Of a DNA stretch of 22,876 bases, positions 1 through 7,601 are shown one piece after another. Each line of letters begins with the position of its first letter. Position 1 is the stretch's first letter. The position numbers and the translations under genes were made by a program. Below the pieces are notes generated by a model. It saw only the letters and a program-made list of their open reading frames with translations. It did no database searches and had not been told where the DNA came from. The stretch is taken from positions 1-22,876 of the forward strand of contig DCUB01000018.1 of the NCBI GenBank assembly GCA_002329365.1, given 5' to 3'. This stretch comes from Ruminococcaceae bacterium UBA1425 (GTDB lineage Bacteria; Bacillota; Clostridia; Oscillospirales; Acutalibacteraceae).

Positions 1-326
1 GTCCACACATACAGCGGAGCCGTCAGCGTGAACACAAGACAGGCAAACAGGATAGCAGGGCCGCTCCATTCAAACTGGCCGTGCTTCCTGTAGTCGAAAT
101 AGGCCATTCCGAGTTTGGCGAAAAAGAACACCGCCAGAATCAGGTCGATTGCCGGGAATACTACATTGTTTACTACCGTTTTGATCTGCGCAGATGCATC
201 ATTCCAAGTTCCTTCGATTGCACCCGCAACATCGCCGGTACCGGCTGCCATTGCAGTTGTACCCAACATACAGACCATAATCAGAGTGAGAACGAACGCG
301 ACAAAGAGTCTTTTACGGTTTTTCAT
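1..326 (-). CDS. Small secreted/membrane protein, DUF3852-like (partial, C-terminus outside window)
   Basis: The minus-strand frame opens at an ATG at 326, preceded by an AAGGTGG ribosome binding site, and stays open to the left edge. The visible ~108 residues begin with a basic N-terminus and a hydrophobic signal segment ending near TAMAAG. A short region rich in Asp, Ala and Val follows, then two hydrophobic helices (around FPAIDLILAVFFFAKL and ILFACLVFTLTAPLYVW) separated by a charged loop (DYRKHGQFEW). The layout of signal peptide plus two helices recalls VirB2-type pilin subunits. I recall similar sequences as DUF3852 proteins near conjugation genes of Clostridia. Neither assignment was verified. 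It follows the 586-residue secreted protein in the same direction and could begin a T4SS block to the left. Confidence 0.6.
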   Translation of the reverse strand, partial: MKNRKRLFVAFVLTLIMVCMLGTTAMAAGTGDVAGAIEGTWNDASAQIKTVVNNVVFPAIDLILAVFFFAKLGMAYFDYRKHGQFEWSGPAILFACLVFTLTAPLYVW

Positions 327-391
327 AACTTTAGCCACCTTTCTCTTGAAGAGGAGACCGAAGGGATTCCCCCCTCGCAAGGCGGCTTCAT

Positions 392-418
392 GGCCGTGGG
401 TGAGGAGTCCCAACGGCC
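392..418 (-). other. Hairpin in the 5' leader of the DUF3852-like gene
   Basis: GGCCGT plus GGG pair with CCC plus ACGGCC around a short loop, giving a 9-10 bp stem in the 118-base gap between the 586-residue gene and the DUF3852-like gene. It has no T-tract on the minus strand, so it is not a typical intrinsic terminator. It may be an mRNA processing or stabilising element. Confidence 0.35.
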
Positions 419-444
419 GGTTCTATTTCTTGTTTTGTGCGATA

Positions 445-2205
445 TTAAGGATTAGCGGGTGCGATATGCCATTCTTCCCACAGGTTTCCACGGATCGTTA
501 CCGTATCGGTCAGATTAAGGGACAGCATACCCGCCGGTGTCCAGCAGTCTAATACCCATGTGTATGGAGTATAGGCTCCATCCGGGAACCAGATAGGCGT
601 AAAATGAGTACGACGGTTATAGGTACTGTAGCGGTTGTTATTGAACTCAAAGGAGGAGCTTTTGCCTGTGATCGTCCTGTCAAGCAAGCGCCAATAATCA
701 AGGTATTGGAACTCAGGGAAATAGGTCACGGCGTTCTGTGCGGCGGTGACCGCAGCGCTCTGGTCTGTTCGAACACGAGCGGTGACGCTCTCCTGGACAC
801 CGTAGCCGCTCTTGAGTGTGCTGCCTGTGGCGGTGGGACTCATATCGTCTGGAACAATGCTCATATCGGCGGTGAGGCTGGCAGAGAAACTCTCATAGTC
901 GAATTCCCACCAGCCATGATCCTCCCACCAGCCATTGTCTACCCAATGATACCAGCGGTCACGATGGGTTTTCCCGTCAGCATCCGTCCAACGATCCGTG
1001 TGCCAGCACTTCTCCCAATTTTCGATCCATACCCAATATTCCTGCCACCAGGGAGACCAGATGCCCCAGTTTGCCGAGATCACTTCCTCTTTTAGGGGCG
1101 TGGAGGACGGGCGCGTGTAACTGTCATTCCGGTCATCTGCCACAGGGTTTGGTGGGTCGTTTCCACTGAGATCCGTAATGTTACATCTTACTATGCCCTG
1201 CGCCGTACCGGGTCCGGACACGCTAACCTGAATGTCAACCACACATGGCTCAGACGGTGTGTGCCAACGCACCCACGCAAGCTGACTGTCACCATCCGGA
1301 TAAAAAACATTGCTGACGGTGTAGGTCGCGCCCTTGATTGTGAACTGAACACGGACGGGGTTGTCGGGATCTGCCTGACCGCCACTGACCTCTACCGAGG
1401 TGATGACATCGGTGTCCACACGGTATTCGTAGTCAAACTCGGTGATCTCGGGTAGGTCCGGCTGCTCAGTAAAACGGACAATGCCGATGCCAAGCGACGA
1501 GATGATATTCGCATTGCTGACAATCTGAGTTTTGCTGCCGTTCCAAGCGGGATAGCCGAGATCCGGTGTTTGCAGGAAGATAGCCAGCGGCAGGTTTTTA
1601 TGGGTAAGTGAACCCATCCAGCTCCGCAATCGACCATTTTCCTGTTGGTCATACAATGCCGCCTCGGTTGCGGTCATGGCGTATTGAAGACCGCTATAGC
1701 AAAAATACGCCAGTGGCTCCACCATGAGCTTATATTCGCCACCAATGAGCGATTCGTAGTCAAAGCCGATATAACCACAGAGACTCCGTAGCACCTGTGC
1801 GTCGGTGAAATAACTTCGAATGGCTTCGATGCTTGCACCTGCGTTGCCAGAGGAAATAATGCGCGGAAGGCTTTGCGCCGGGTTTCGGTAGCTGTAGCTA
1901 TTCACTTTTGGTGACAAACTTCTCCCGCCGTTGTAGCTCAGCTTGCAGACCTTGCCGAAGTCGATGATATTGGCTGATGGAGTTTTGTTCGTTAAATCAA
2001 CTGAGGTGCTTGCAATGGAGTGTGAATCAGCTTCCACAATAGTCACGCGCACTCCATCCATGCCGGGGTTCCAATAGTTTGAGCTTGTGCCGTCGCCCAT
2101 GCCGCCGCCACCGCCGTCGATGTTTGGGTCGCCGGTGGCGTAGGCTTGCATAGATATGCCGAACAGCAGGACGAGGCACAGAAAAAGTGAAAGAATGCGT
2201 TTCAT
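445..2205 (-). CDS. Large secreted protein with tryptophan cluster, candidate pilus-tip protein or adhesin
   Basis: This 586-residue protein starts at an ATG 7 bases after a strong AGGAGGTG site. Residues 1-23 form a clear signal peptide (basic start, LFLCLVLLFG core, AYA before the cleavage point). A glycine run follows at about 31-38. Residues 380-433 hold 15 tryptophans in 54 positions, with many Asp, Glu, His and Arg residues between them. I see no LPXTG motif, no C-terminal membrane helix and no domain I can name. Six or more cysteines are scattered through the first 400 residues, and disulphides are possible. It lies at the end of the Tad-type pilus operon, behind a terminator-like hairpin, so a tip adhesin or surface protein is a reasonable inference only. 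Secretion is well supported; function is unknown. Confidence 0.8.
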   Translation of the reverse strand: MKRILSLFLCLVLLFGISMQAYATGDPNIDGGGGGMGDGTSSNYWNPGMDGVRVTIVEADSHSIASTSVDLTNKTPSANIIDFGKVCKLSYNGGRSLSPKVNSYSYRNPAQSLPRIISSGNAGASIEAIRSYFTDAQVLRSLCGYIGFDYESLIGGEYKLMVEPLAYFCYSGLQYAMTATEAALYDQQENGRLRSWMGSLTHKNLPLAIFLQTPDLGYPAWNGSKTQIVSNANIISSLGIGIVRFTEQPDLPEITEFDYEYRVDTDVITSVEVSGGQADPDNPVRVQFTIKGATYTVSNVFYPDGDSQLAWVRWHTPSEPCVVDIQVSVSGPGTAQGIVRCNITDLSGNDPPNPVADDRNDSYTRPSSTPLKEEVISANWGIWSPWWQEYWVWIENWEKCWHTDRWTDADGKTHRDRWYHWVDNGWWEDHGWWEFDYESFSASLTADMSIVPDDMSPTATGSTLKSGYGVQESVTARVRTDQSAAVTAAQNAVTYFPEFQYLDYWRLLDRTITGKSSSFEFNNNRYSTYNRRTHFTPIWFPDGAYTPYTWVLDCWTPAGMLSLNLTDTVTIRGNLWEEWHIAPANP

Positions 2206-2220
2206 TCAACACCTCCTGAA

Positions 2221-2252
2221 AAAGTAAGAGCGCAGCCGTTTGGCTGCGCTCG
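2221..2252 (-). terminator. Intrinsic terminator between the DUF6550-like gene and the 586-residue gene
   Basis: A perfect 10-bp stem (GAGCGCAGCC with GGCTGCGCTC, loop of four) is followed on the minus strand by TTACTTTTTC. It lies 16 bases past the upstream stop codon, and the T-tract runs directly into the ribosome binding site of the next gene, so there is no room for a promoter after it. Confidence 0.75.
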
Positions 2253-2267
2253 GTCATCTTGTGTAGG

Positions 2268-2834
2268 TCAGTCCATGATCCCTACCTTTTCTCCGCTTTC
2301 GTACATATCGTCCAGAGTGCCGCCCTCGTTGCCACCTCCGACATCAACATACCCGAAGCCCGGCACATACATCTGCCCATTTCCGTTGGTGCTGCCAGGA
2401 GCTGGGTCTGCCGGTGGTGTGACCGTGGTCTGATCCGGCGTATAGGTGGGCGGCGTTTCCGTATTGCGCTCAGATTCCGGAACAGCATCAGCGCTATGGT
2501 CATCATCAATGGGAACGGGCGGTTCGGGAGGCTGCGGCTTCACGGGGTCACCTTGTATAGTCTGTTCAGTGCCAGTGCTGTCCGCGCCCTCGCTCGGGTT
2601 CGTGTCATCATCCTTGCCTCCGGCATTGATCTGTACATTTACGGCAGGATTCTTGCCATCATCCGGCATATCGATGTCCACCACCGGGTCGGAGGTCTGC
2701 GGAGTATCGTTATTGAGGACGGGGTCTTTTGTCTGCGGCTGCCCGCCAAAGCGGGTCGTGATGCTCACGATGAGCGCCACGCAGACGAGTGCGCCGACCA
2801 CGAGTAGCAGAGTCTTTTTTGTCTTATCTGTCAT
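2268..2834 (-). CDS. Membrane-anchored Pro/Asp/Thr-rich protein (DUF6550-like)
   Basis: 188 residues. A short basic start (MTDKTKK) and one hydrophobic helix at about 8-26 (LLLVVGALVCVALIVSI) are followed by a low-complexity tail rich in Pro, Asp, Thr and Gly, ending in a more ordered piece (GQMYVPGFGYVDVGGG). The pattern fits a type II membrane anchor with an extracellular linker. I recall such proteins as DUF6550 in Tad-like operons of Clostridia, but I am not certain of the name. The start is the ATG at 2834 with an AAAGGAGG site 9-10 bases upstream. A possible 13-codon ORF overlaps this start. Its place between the pseudopilin genes and the secreted Trp-rich protein suggests a surface-structure role. 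Confidence 0.7.
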   Translation of the reverse strand: MTDKTKKTLLLVVGALVCVALIVSITTRFGGQPQTKDPVLNNDTPQTSDPVVDIDMPDDGKNPAVNVQINAGGKDDDTNPSEGADSTGTEQTIQGDPVKPQPPEPPVPIDDDHSADAVPESERNTETPPTYTPDQTTVTPPADPAPGSTNGNGQMYVPGFGYVDVGGGNEGGTLDDMYESGEKVGIMD

Positions 2835-2865
2835 AGAGTTTTGCCTCCTTTGTGCGTGATTTCAT
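2824..2865 (-). CDS. Possible 13-residue leader ORF overlapping the DUF6550-like start
   Basis: ATG at 2865 follows GAAGGAT three bases upstream. The ORF reads MKSRTKEAKLYDR and stops with TAA 11 bases inside the next gene. It covers the next gene's Shine-Dalgarno site, so translating it could couple to or occlude that start. It is too short to judge by coding statistics and may be chance. Confidence 0.25.
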   Translation of the reverse strand: MKSRTKEAKLYDR

Positions 2866-2930
2866 GATATCCTTCTAATTTGCACCCTATCACATAAGAG
2901 TGCGGAAGTCTACTGATTTTGCAAGTTTTT

Positions 2931-3467
2931 TCAGAACAAAGGCATATATTTCGCCTGCACCTTGAGGGTCATGCGGATGGGTGGCAGTACGGTTCCCGCA
3001 AAGCGGGTGGGAATCTCCAGCACGATGGTCGCGTCGGCGAGATATCCCTCACTTTGTCCGGAGGCGAGTCCGTTGTTGGAAAGCGTCACTCGAAGCTCGG
3101 ATACGGTGAACTCCAGCTCGTCCCCCGCGTATTTGGCGTATCCGTCGCCTATCGAAGTCAGCCCCATGGTGAGGGCGAGGTGCGTATAGACATCGCCGGC
3201 GTCTACGCTTTCCTCCCATGCGTCATCGGTGGGAAACCAGCCCGCCGTGTAGCCTTCACGCACGGAGTGGTACACATCGTCATAGTTGTCGTTGACGGTG
3301 GAGATCACCGCCTGCTGTACGGCGTCGCGGACGCCCTGCGCGATAATGCTCACACGGAAGTATTCGGAGATCCCGCAGAAGATGAACAGGAGCGCGAGAG
3401 TCACGGCGATGGTCAGAGGGAATCCATCGCCGCGCCCTCCTTTGAGGAGAAAGGACAGTTTTTTCAT
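2931..3467 (-). CDS. TadE/TadF-like pseudopilin
   Basis: The start is the ATG at 3467, which overlaps the previous stop as ATGA and has GAGGTG 8 bases upstream. An in-frame TTG at 3473 lies too close to that site. The 178-residue product has a short basic N-terminus, then GGRGDGFPL leading into a hydrophobic helix (about 19-37), then a mostly beta-prone extracellular part. That is the layout of TadE/TadF minor pseudopilins. The segment after the helix (VRDAVQQAVISTVND) is typical of TadE-like proteins. It ends the translationally coupled part of the Tad operon. Minor pseudopilins are thought to prime or cap the fibre in other Tad systems; that role here is inference. Confidence 0.7.
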   Translation of the reverse strand: MKKLSFLLKGGRGDGFPLTIAVTLALLFIFCGISEYFRVSIIAQGVRDAVQQAVISTVNDNYDDVYHSVREGYTAGWFPTDDAWEESVDAGDVYTHLALTMGLTSIGDGYAKYAGDELEFTVSELRVTLSNNGLASGQSEGYLADATIVLEIPTRFAGTVLPPIRMTLKVQAKYMPLF

Positions 3468-3862
3468 TTCCAATACACCTCGCTCTTGCCCGTTGCCTGC
3501 GCTGTCAGCTCTATGGGGAAGCTACCCAGCCCGCCGAACAGACCTATGTCCACATCCAGCGAGAGCGTCACAGTCACTTCCTCGTTGAGCTGGATGCGGC
3601 CAGTCCTCGACCATGTGATGTCCGGCTCAATGCCGAGGCGCTCGGAGAGAACGGCAGCGCGGGTGTTGGTTTCGCTGCCCACGCGCCCGGTTATCTCAGC
3701 CTCCCGCACCAGCTCAGCGGCGTAGGTATCGAGGTTCTGCTTGGCGATGAACACCGGCAGCACCCGGACGGCAAGGGCGATGACAAACATAGCACAGAGG
3801 ATCAGCACCACCACATCGATATATCCCTCGCCGGGTTTTCCGGCTTTCAGCTTCTTCAGCAT
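3464..3862 (-). CDS. DUF4320 family pilin-like membrane protein
   Basis: 132 residues with a basic start (MLKKLKAGK), a PGEGYID motif and then one hydrophobic helix (about 16-36), followed by an extracellular domain with alternating polar and hydrophobic residues. The GEGYID motif recurs in the pilin-like protein at 9642-9914, and a related GDGF occurs in the next gene, which suggests shared processing by the prepilin peptidase of this operon. I recall this type as DUF4320, found in Tad-type loci of Clostridia. The start ATG overlaps the previous gene's end (ATGCTGA), and the stop overlaps the next start (ATGA), so translation is probably coupled. Confidence 0.7.
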   Translation of the reverse strand: MLKKLKAGKPGEGYIDVVVLILCAMFVIALAVRVLPVFIAKQNLDTYAAELVREAEITGRVGSETNTRAAVLSERLGIEPDITWSRTGRIQLNEEVTVTLSLDVDIGLFGGLGSFPIELTAQATGKSEVYWK

Positions 3863-4227
3863 AGTGTTTGCCCTCCTTGATCGGGAGGCGCATATTCCGG
3901 GTCGAGGGCGTATTCCTGTTCGATGCCATGCATATCTCGCAGACTGGACAGCGCGTGTTCAAATTCATCGGAGTGGTCGACGTCTTGTTCCTCTGCCCAT
4001 TTATCCCGCACGACCTCCAAGGGATTCTCAAAGCGGAGCAGGTACTCCATGTGCTCGGTATCGAAGTCGCCTGTGACCAGCTCATTGTAGCAGATGTTTG
4101 TCGCAACAATTTCATCCGCTTTCCCAACAATAAGCCCCGGACTCATCTGAAACAGCTTATTCTGATAATCCTGCATATTTTTTTCGACCTTTGCGAAAAG
4201 AGCCTCATAGATTTCTCGATCTGTCAA
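3856..4227 (-). CDS. Small cytosolic protein, DUF3848-like
   Basis: 123 residues, no signal or membrane segment, mostly helical and acidic. The start is a TTG at 4227 with GGAGG nine bases upstream; no ATG lies near that site. The pattern (short helical N-terminus, then a LLRFENPLEVVRDKW segment) reminds me of DUF3848 proteins from clostridial mobile elements, where 'NPL' followed by a Trp-containing helix recurs. This is from memory and unverified. It is unusual as the only soluble protein of its kind among membrane pilus genes, and it overlaps the next gene by 7 bases. It could be a cytosolic partner of TadB/TadC or a hitchhiking accessory gene. Confidence 0.6.
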   Translation of the reverse strand: MTDREIYEALFAKVEKNMQDYQNKLFQMSPGLIVGKADEIVATNICYNELVTGDFDTEHMEYLLRFENPLEVVRDKWAEEQDVDHSDEFEHALSSLRDMHGIEQEYALDPEYAPPDQGGQTLC

Positions 4228-4243
4228 TTTTCCTCACCTCCTA

Positions 4244-5116
4244 TCAGAACAGCCCGCCAAGCGACCTGATGATCTCATACACGATGACCACGATATAGGT
4301 CAGCATGAAGCAGGCCAGCATGACAAACGAGAATACCCGGATCTTTGGGGGTATCTTCGCCGCCTTTGCCTTGAGCCTCTGCAGCTCCAACTGCTTGAGG
4401 TCATGGCTGAGCATCTGGAAATACATCCGTCCGTCGTCGCCCCGCAGCACCCCGATAAGCCCGCGGACGATGTCCGAGAGCATGGGCGACGCGATACGCC
4501 CCTCGAAACGAACCAGCGCCGCCTCGTAGGAGGACGAGCGCATATCCGCCGACAGCACCTCCAGCTCTGCGGCGAAGTCGGGTCCGGCATGGCGCTTGTA
4601 GTTTTCGAGGATACTCAGCACATCCCGGCTGGCCGCCAGCTCCTGTTCTATGGTGGAGACGAACCGGGGCAACTCGGCTTCGATGAGCTCACGCCGGGCG
4701 CCCACCTTTTCTTCCGCTTTCCGGCTCTCCTTGAAGTAGACCAGAATGGCGAGGATGACCATCACCGGGGCCAGGAGCGGCAGGATGGCGAGGCACGGGA
4801 GCGCGCAGAGCAGGATCACGCCGGGTTTGACCAACGTGTAGGCCGTGTAGACCTCCGGGGTCATGTCCATGCCCGCCGCGGAGAGCATCCGCTCCAAACG
4901 GTGCCGCTTGTACTCGTCCATGCGGATATACTTTGAGAGCTTGATCGACCAGCCAAGCAGGAGCGCGTCGATGGATTTCATCGACTTCTTATCCCGTCTG
5001 CCCGCCGAGAGAAGAGCCTTTTCCGTAGAGAGCCGGGGCAGCTTGAGGATATCCGCTGTGATGAAGAACAGCCCGGAGGCAACGGCCACGCCAAAAAGAA
5101 AGAGCAAAAATGTCAT
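4244..5116 (-). CDS. tadC: TadC-like inner-membrane platform protein (T2SSF family)
   Basis: 290 residues. A first helix at about 2-22 is followed by a cytosolic stretch, a strongly hydrophobic pair of helices at about 93-127, a long soluble helical region (RELIEAELPRFVSTIEQELA, about 140-160) and a final helix near the C-terminus. This is the T2SSF/GspF layout. The LPRFVSTIEQELAASRDVL segment resembles the family's conserved region after the central helices. The start is set at the ATG at 5116, 8 bases after AGGAGG. A GTG three codons upstream lies inside the ribosome binding site. TadB and TadC together form the membrane platform on which the TadA ATPase works. The upstream tadB ends 5 bases before this start. 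Confidence 0.85.
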   Translation of the reverse strand: MTFLLFLFGVAVASGLFFITADILKLPRLSTEKALLSAGRRDKKSMKSIDALLLGWSIKLSKYIRMDEYKRHRLERMLSAAGMDMTPEVYTAYTLVKPGVILLCALPCLAILPLLAPVMVILAILVYFKESRKAEEKVGARRELIEAELPRFVSTIEQELAASRDVLSILENYKRHAGPDFAAELEVLSADMRSSSYEAALVRFEGRIASPMLSDIVRGLIGVLRGDDGRMYFQMLSHDLKQLELQRLKAKAAKIPPKIRVFSFVMLACFMLTYIVVIVYEIIRSLGGLF

Positions 5117-5121
5117 GTCCG

Positions 5122-6051
5122 TCACCTCCTGTATTCAATGGGCTGGGTCAGCTTCACCACAAATGCGAATGAGACAAAAATGGCGGCGGCGCAGACCGCC
5201 AGCACCGCCTGTCCGGGGAGGGTATGCATCAGCGTCCCGTACCAGTCCTTATTGATGAAGTATAAAAGCGGGATGTTCAGCACCACCAGCGCTGCCATGG
5301 TTATAAACTCCTTGCGGGGCCCGAACACGAGGTTTTCCAGCTCGCCGTTGACTACCCGCATATCCGACAGCTTACTGACGATGGGCGTGAGCGTTGTTTT
5401 GAGGCTGCGGTCATACTGACAGGCTGCGATGGCGTCGCACCACTCCCGCCAGACCTCGTTGTCTATGGAGGCTTTCAGCTCGGAGAGCGCCGCGTCCACA
5501 TCGGGGTCTATATGCGTGATGCGTGTAAGAAAGCTCTGGAACACGCCGCGCACGGGCGGGTTCAGATAGGAGATATTCTCCTGCACTGCTGTCTGGATGT
5601 CCTCGTTTCTGAGGTAAGCGGTCGTGATAATGGAGAGTGCCGTTTCCAGCTCAGCGGACACATCCTTTTTGTAATGGCCGGCCGTGAGCTTCACATACCA
5701 AAACGGGACGAACGCCAGCCCCACGGCCAGTACGGGCACAAGGAACACATTGCCCATCATGATGGCGGCGGACGCGCCGATGGCGAAGAACAGAAGGGAC
5801 GCGGCGCAGATCGTCGGGAACTTCTGCGCCTTGCCGGTGGCCTTGAGGATGCCCTGCGCCTCGGCGATCTCCCTGCGGAGGAAGGACAGCTTTTTGCGCC
5901 GTGTGGCCTTGTTGATGTCGCTGCGGATGCTTCTCGGAGCGGAGGTCAGGCGCTTGAACACAGCGTCGGTCAGCTCCATGGGGGAAAGCCTGAGAATGAA
6001 AAAAGCACCGGCGATCATGCCGATGCAGGCGATAAGCTGGAGCGTCGTCAT
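5122..6051 (-). CDS. tadB: TadB-like inner-membrane platform protein (T2SSF family)
   Basis: 309 residues. One N-terminal helix (about 4-22) is followed by a basic cytosolic region (NKATRRKKLSFLRRE), a central pair of helices at about 83-123, a soluble helical T2SSF region (ELETALSIITTAYLRNEDI, about 135-155) and two C-terminal helices (about 252-268 and 283-302). The start ATG overlaps the tadA stop as ATGA and has GGAGGTG upstream, so it is translationally coupled to the ATPase. It is the usual partner of TadC. The order tadA-tadB-tadC is the classic Tad order, which supports the call more than sequence alone. Confidence 0.85.
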   Translation of the reverse strand: MTTLQLIACIGMIAGAFFILRLSPMELTDAVFKRLTSAPRSIRSDINKATRRKKLSFLRREIAEAQGILKATGKAQKFPTICAASLLFFAIGASAAIMMGNVFLVPVLAVGLAFVPFWYVKLTAGHYKKDVSAELETALSIITTAYLRNEDIQTAVQENISYLNPPVRGVFQSFLTRITHIDPDVDAALSELKASIDNEVWREWCDAIAACQYDRSLKTTLTPIVSKLSDMRVVNGELENLVFGPRKEFITMAALVVLNIPLLYFINKDWYGTLMHTLPGQAVLAVCAAAIFVSFAFVVKLTQPIEYRR

Positions 6052-7601
6052 GCGCTCACCTCCGTTTCCTTGGGCTGAAGCAGGGCTTCAAGCTGCGTTG
6101 TGGGCATACCGTTCTCAATGAGCCGCTTTTGCAGGCTTTTGGACGGCTCACAGACCTTTTCGTGATGCCCGTCTATGATGAATTTACCGTCCTCCAGACG
6201 GTTATCCGTGATGCGGTATCTGAAAAGCGTGTTGTAGCGCCGCGCCCCGTCCGGCAGGATCTCACATTCCGCGATCTCCATCATGCGGCGCTGTTTGTTT
6301 TCGAGCTGCTTACAGAAGACCACCAGCGGGTACGCCTCGGTGACATAGCTCATAAGCGTTTCGTCCGACATATCCACGGCGCGCTTGCACAGGGAAACCA
6401 TGCGCCGGTAGGTCGCTTCGCAGGAGTTGGAGTGGATGGTGGTCAAAACGGCGAAGCCGATTCTGGCCGCCTCCTGCGCGGCGTTTGCCTCCGCGCCTCG
6501 CATTTCGCCGACCACCAAAATATCCGGGTTAAAGCGCAGGCAGATGTCCACAAGGGCGATCTGGTCTACCCGCTGGCGCTCGTTCTCGCTGTCGCGGGTC
6601 AGAGTATGCACCACGGAGTTGACCACCTTCCCGTCCTTCTCCCGCACCAACTGCAGCTCTCTGGAGCCGTTTTCGATGGTGAAGATACGCTTGTTGTCGG
6701 GAATGGTGGTCAGGAGCCAGCCCGCCACAGTGGTCTTGCCGGAGGAGGTGGCGCCGGCCACACAGATGGATATGCCATAGCGCAGGCAGGCGGCGAGGAA
6801 ATCCAGCATTTCCGGGGTCGCTGTGCCGCCCTCTGTGAAATCCTCCCTTGTGAGCGTCTGGCGGTTGACGATTCTTATGGACGCCGCCACGCCAACATCC
6901 GCGTCCACGACCGGCGTTTTCACGGCGGCGATTCGAGTGTTGCGGGTCAGGTGGCCGGTGACGGTGGGGCTGGCGTTATCCAGCACCATGCCGGAGGCGT
7001 GCAGCATACGGCGAATGACATTGATGGCGTGTTCCGGCGAGTCGAAATGCTCAGAGAGCTTCTCACTGCGCCCGTCCGAATACTGCACCTCCACATCCCG
7101 CCAGCTATTGATGTTGATTTCCTCAATGCCCTCGCCGTAGATGTACTTGGTCAAAAAACCGTACTCGGCCATCTCGGAGTAAAGGGCTGCGATAAGCTCA
7201 TCCGTATCCATACCCGCCACGGCGATGCGCTTATCCTGGACGAACTTGGCGATATAGCGTTTGAGCTGATCCCTCGCCTCGTCGCCGCCCTCGATGATGA
7301 GGCCGGAATACTCGCTGGAGATGTACTCCTGCACATCCCGAAGCACGGAGGCAAAGTCCCGCCCTCCGACTTCCGGCGTAAAGAACAGGTTATGGGTACG
7401 GGCGGAAGCGCCGCTTTCCGACGCAAGCGTCCTCCGGGGATCATCGACGTACTCGGGGAGTACCTTGGGCTTGGATTCGGGAACGGTTTCCATTACGGGA
7501 GGCTGTGCGGAAGGGCGTCTTTCCTCCACCGCCTGAACCATGGGCGTTTCCGATTCTGCTGCCGGGGCAAATATGGAGGCGCTTCGTTTCTTTCCTAACA
7601 T
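6048..7601 (-). CDS. tadA: TadA/CpaF-type secretion ATPase
   Basis: 517 residues. A variable Pro/Glu-rich N-terminus (about 1-75) precedes an N-terminal domain with the CpaF-typical GEGIEEININSW segment (156-167). The nucleotide-binding domain shows Walker A GATSSGKT (283-290), a Walker B-like ILVVGEMRG (361-369) and a His-box TTIHSNS (387-393). These are the marks of the VirB11/GspE/CpaF superfamily of hexameric ATPases, which power pilin assembly. The length is somewhat above many CpaF proteins because of the N-terminal extension. The ribosome binding site is GGGAGGTG before ATG at 7601. It overlaps the tadZ-like gene's end by 7 bases and tadB's start by 4 (ATGA). All catalytic motifs appear intact. 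Confidence 0.92.
   Translation of the reverse strand: MLGKKRSASIFAPAAESETPMVQAVEERRPSAQPPVMETVPESKPKVLPEYVDDPRRTLASESGASARTHNLFFTPEVGGRDFASVLRDVQEYISSEYSGLIIEGGDEARDQLKRYIAKFVQDKRIAVAGMDTDELIAALYSEMAEYGFLTKYIYGEGIEEININSWRDVEVQYSDGRSEKLSEHFDSPEHAINVIRRMLHASGMVLDNASPTVTGHLTRNTRIAAVKTPVVDADVGVAASIRIVNRQTLTREDFTEGGTATPEMLDFLAACLRYGISICVAGATSSGKTTVAGWLLTTIPDNKRIFTIENGSRELQLVREKDGKVVNSVVHTLTRDSENERQRVDQIALVDICLRFNPDILVVGEMRGAEANAAQEAARIGFAVLTTIHSNSCEATYRRMVSLCKRAVDMSDETLMSYVTEAYPLVVFCKQLENKQRRMMEIAECEILPDGARRYNTLFRYRITDNRLEDGKFIIDGHHEKVCEPSKSLQKRLIENGMPTTQLEALLQPKETEVSA

Noticed and set aside
2919..3725. A 268-codon plus-strand open frame
   Set aside because: It is opposite the coupled TadE-like and DUF4320 genes and resembles no protein I know.
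6129..7598. A 489-codon plus-strand open frame
   Set aside because: It lies fully opposite tadA, has no ribosome binding site, and its His/Gly/Asp-rich translation is the typical reverse shadow of a GC-rich gene.
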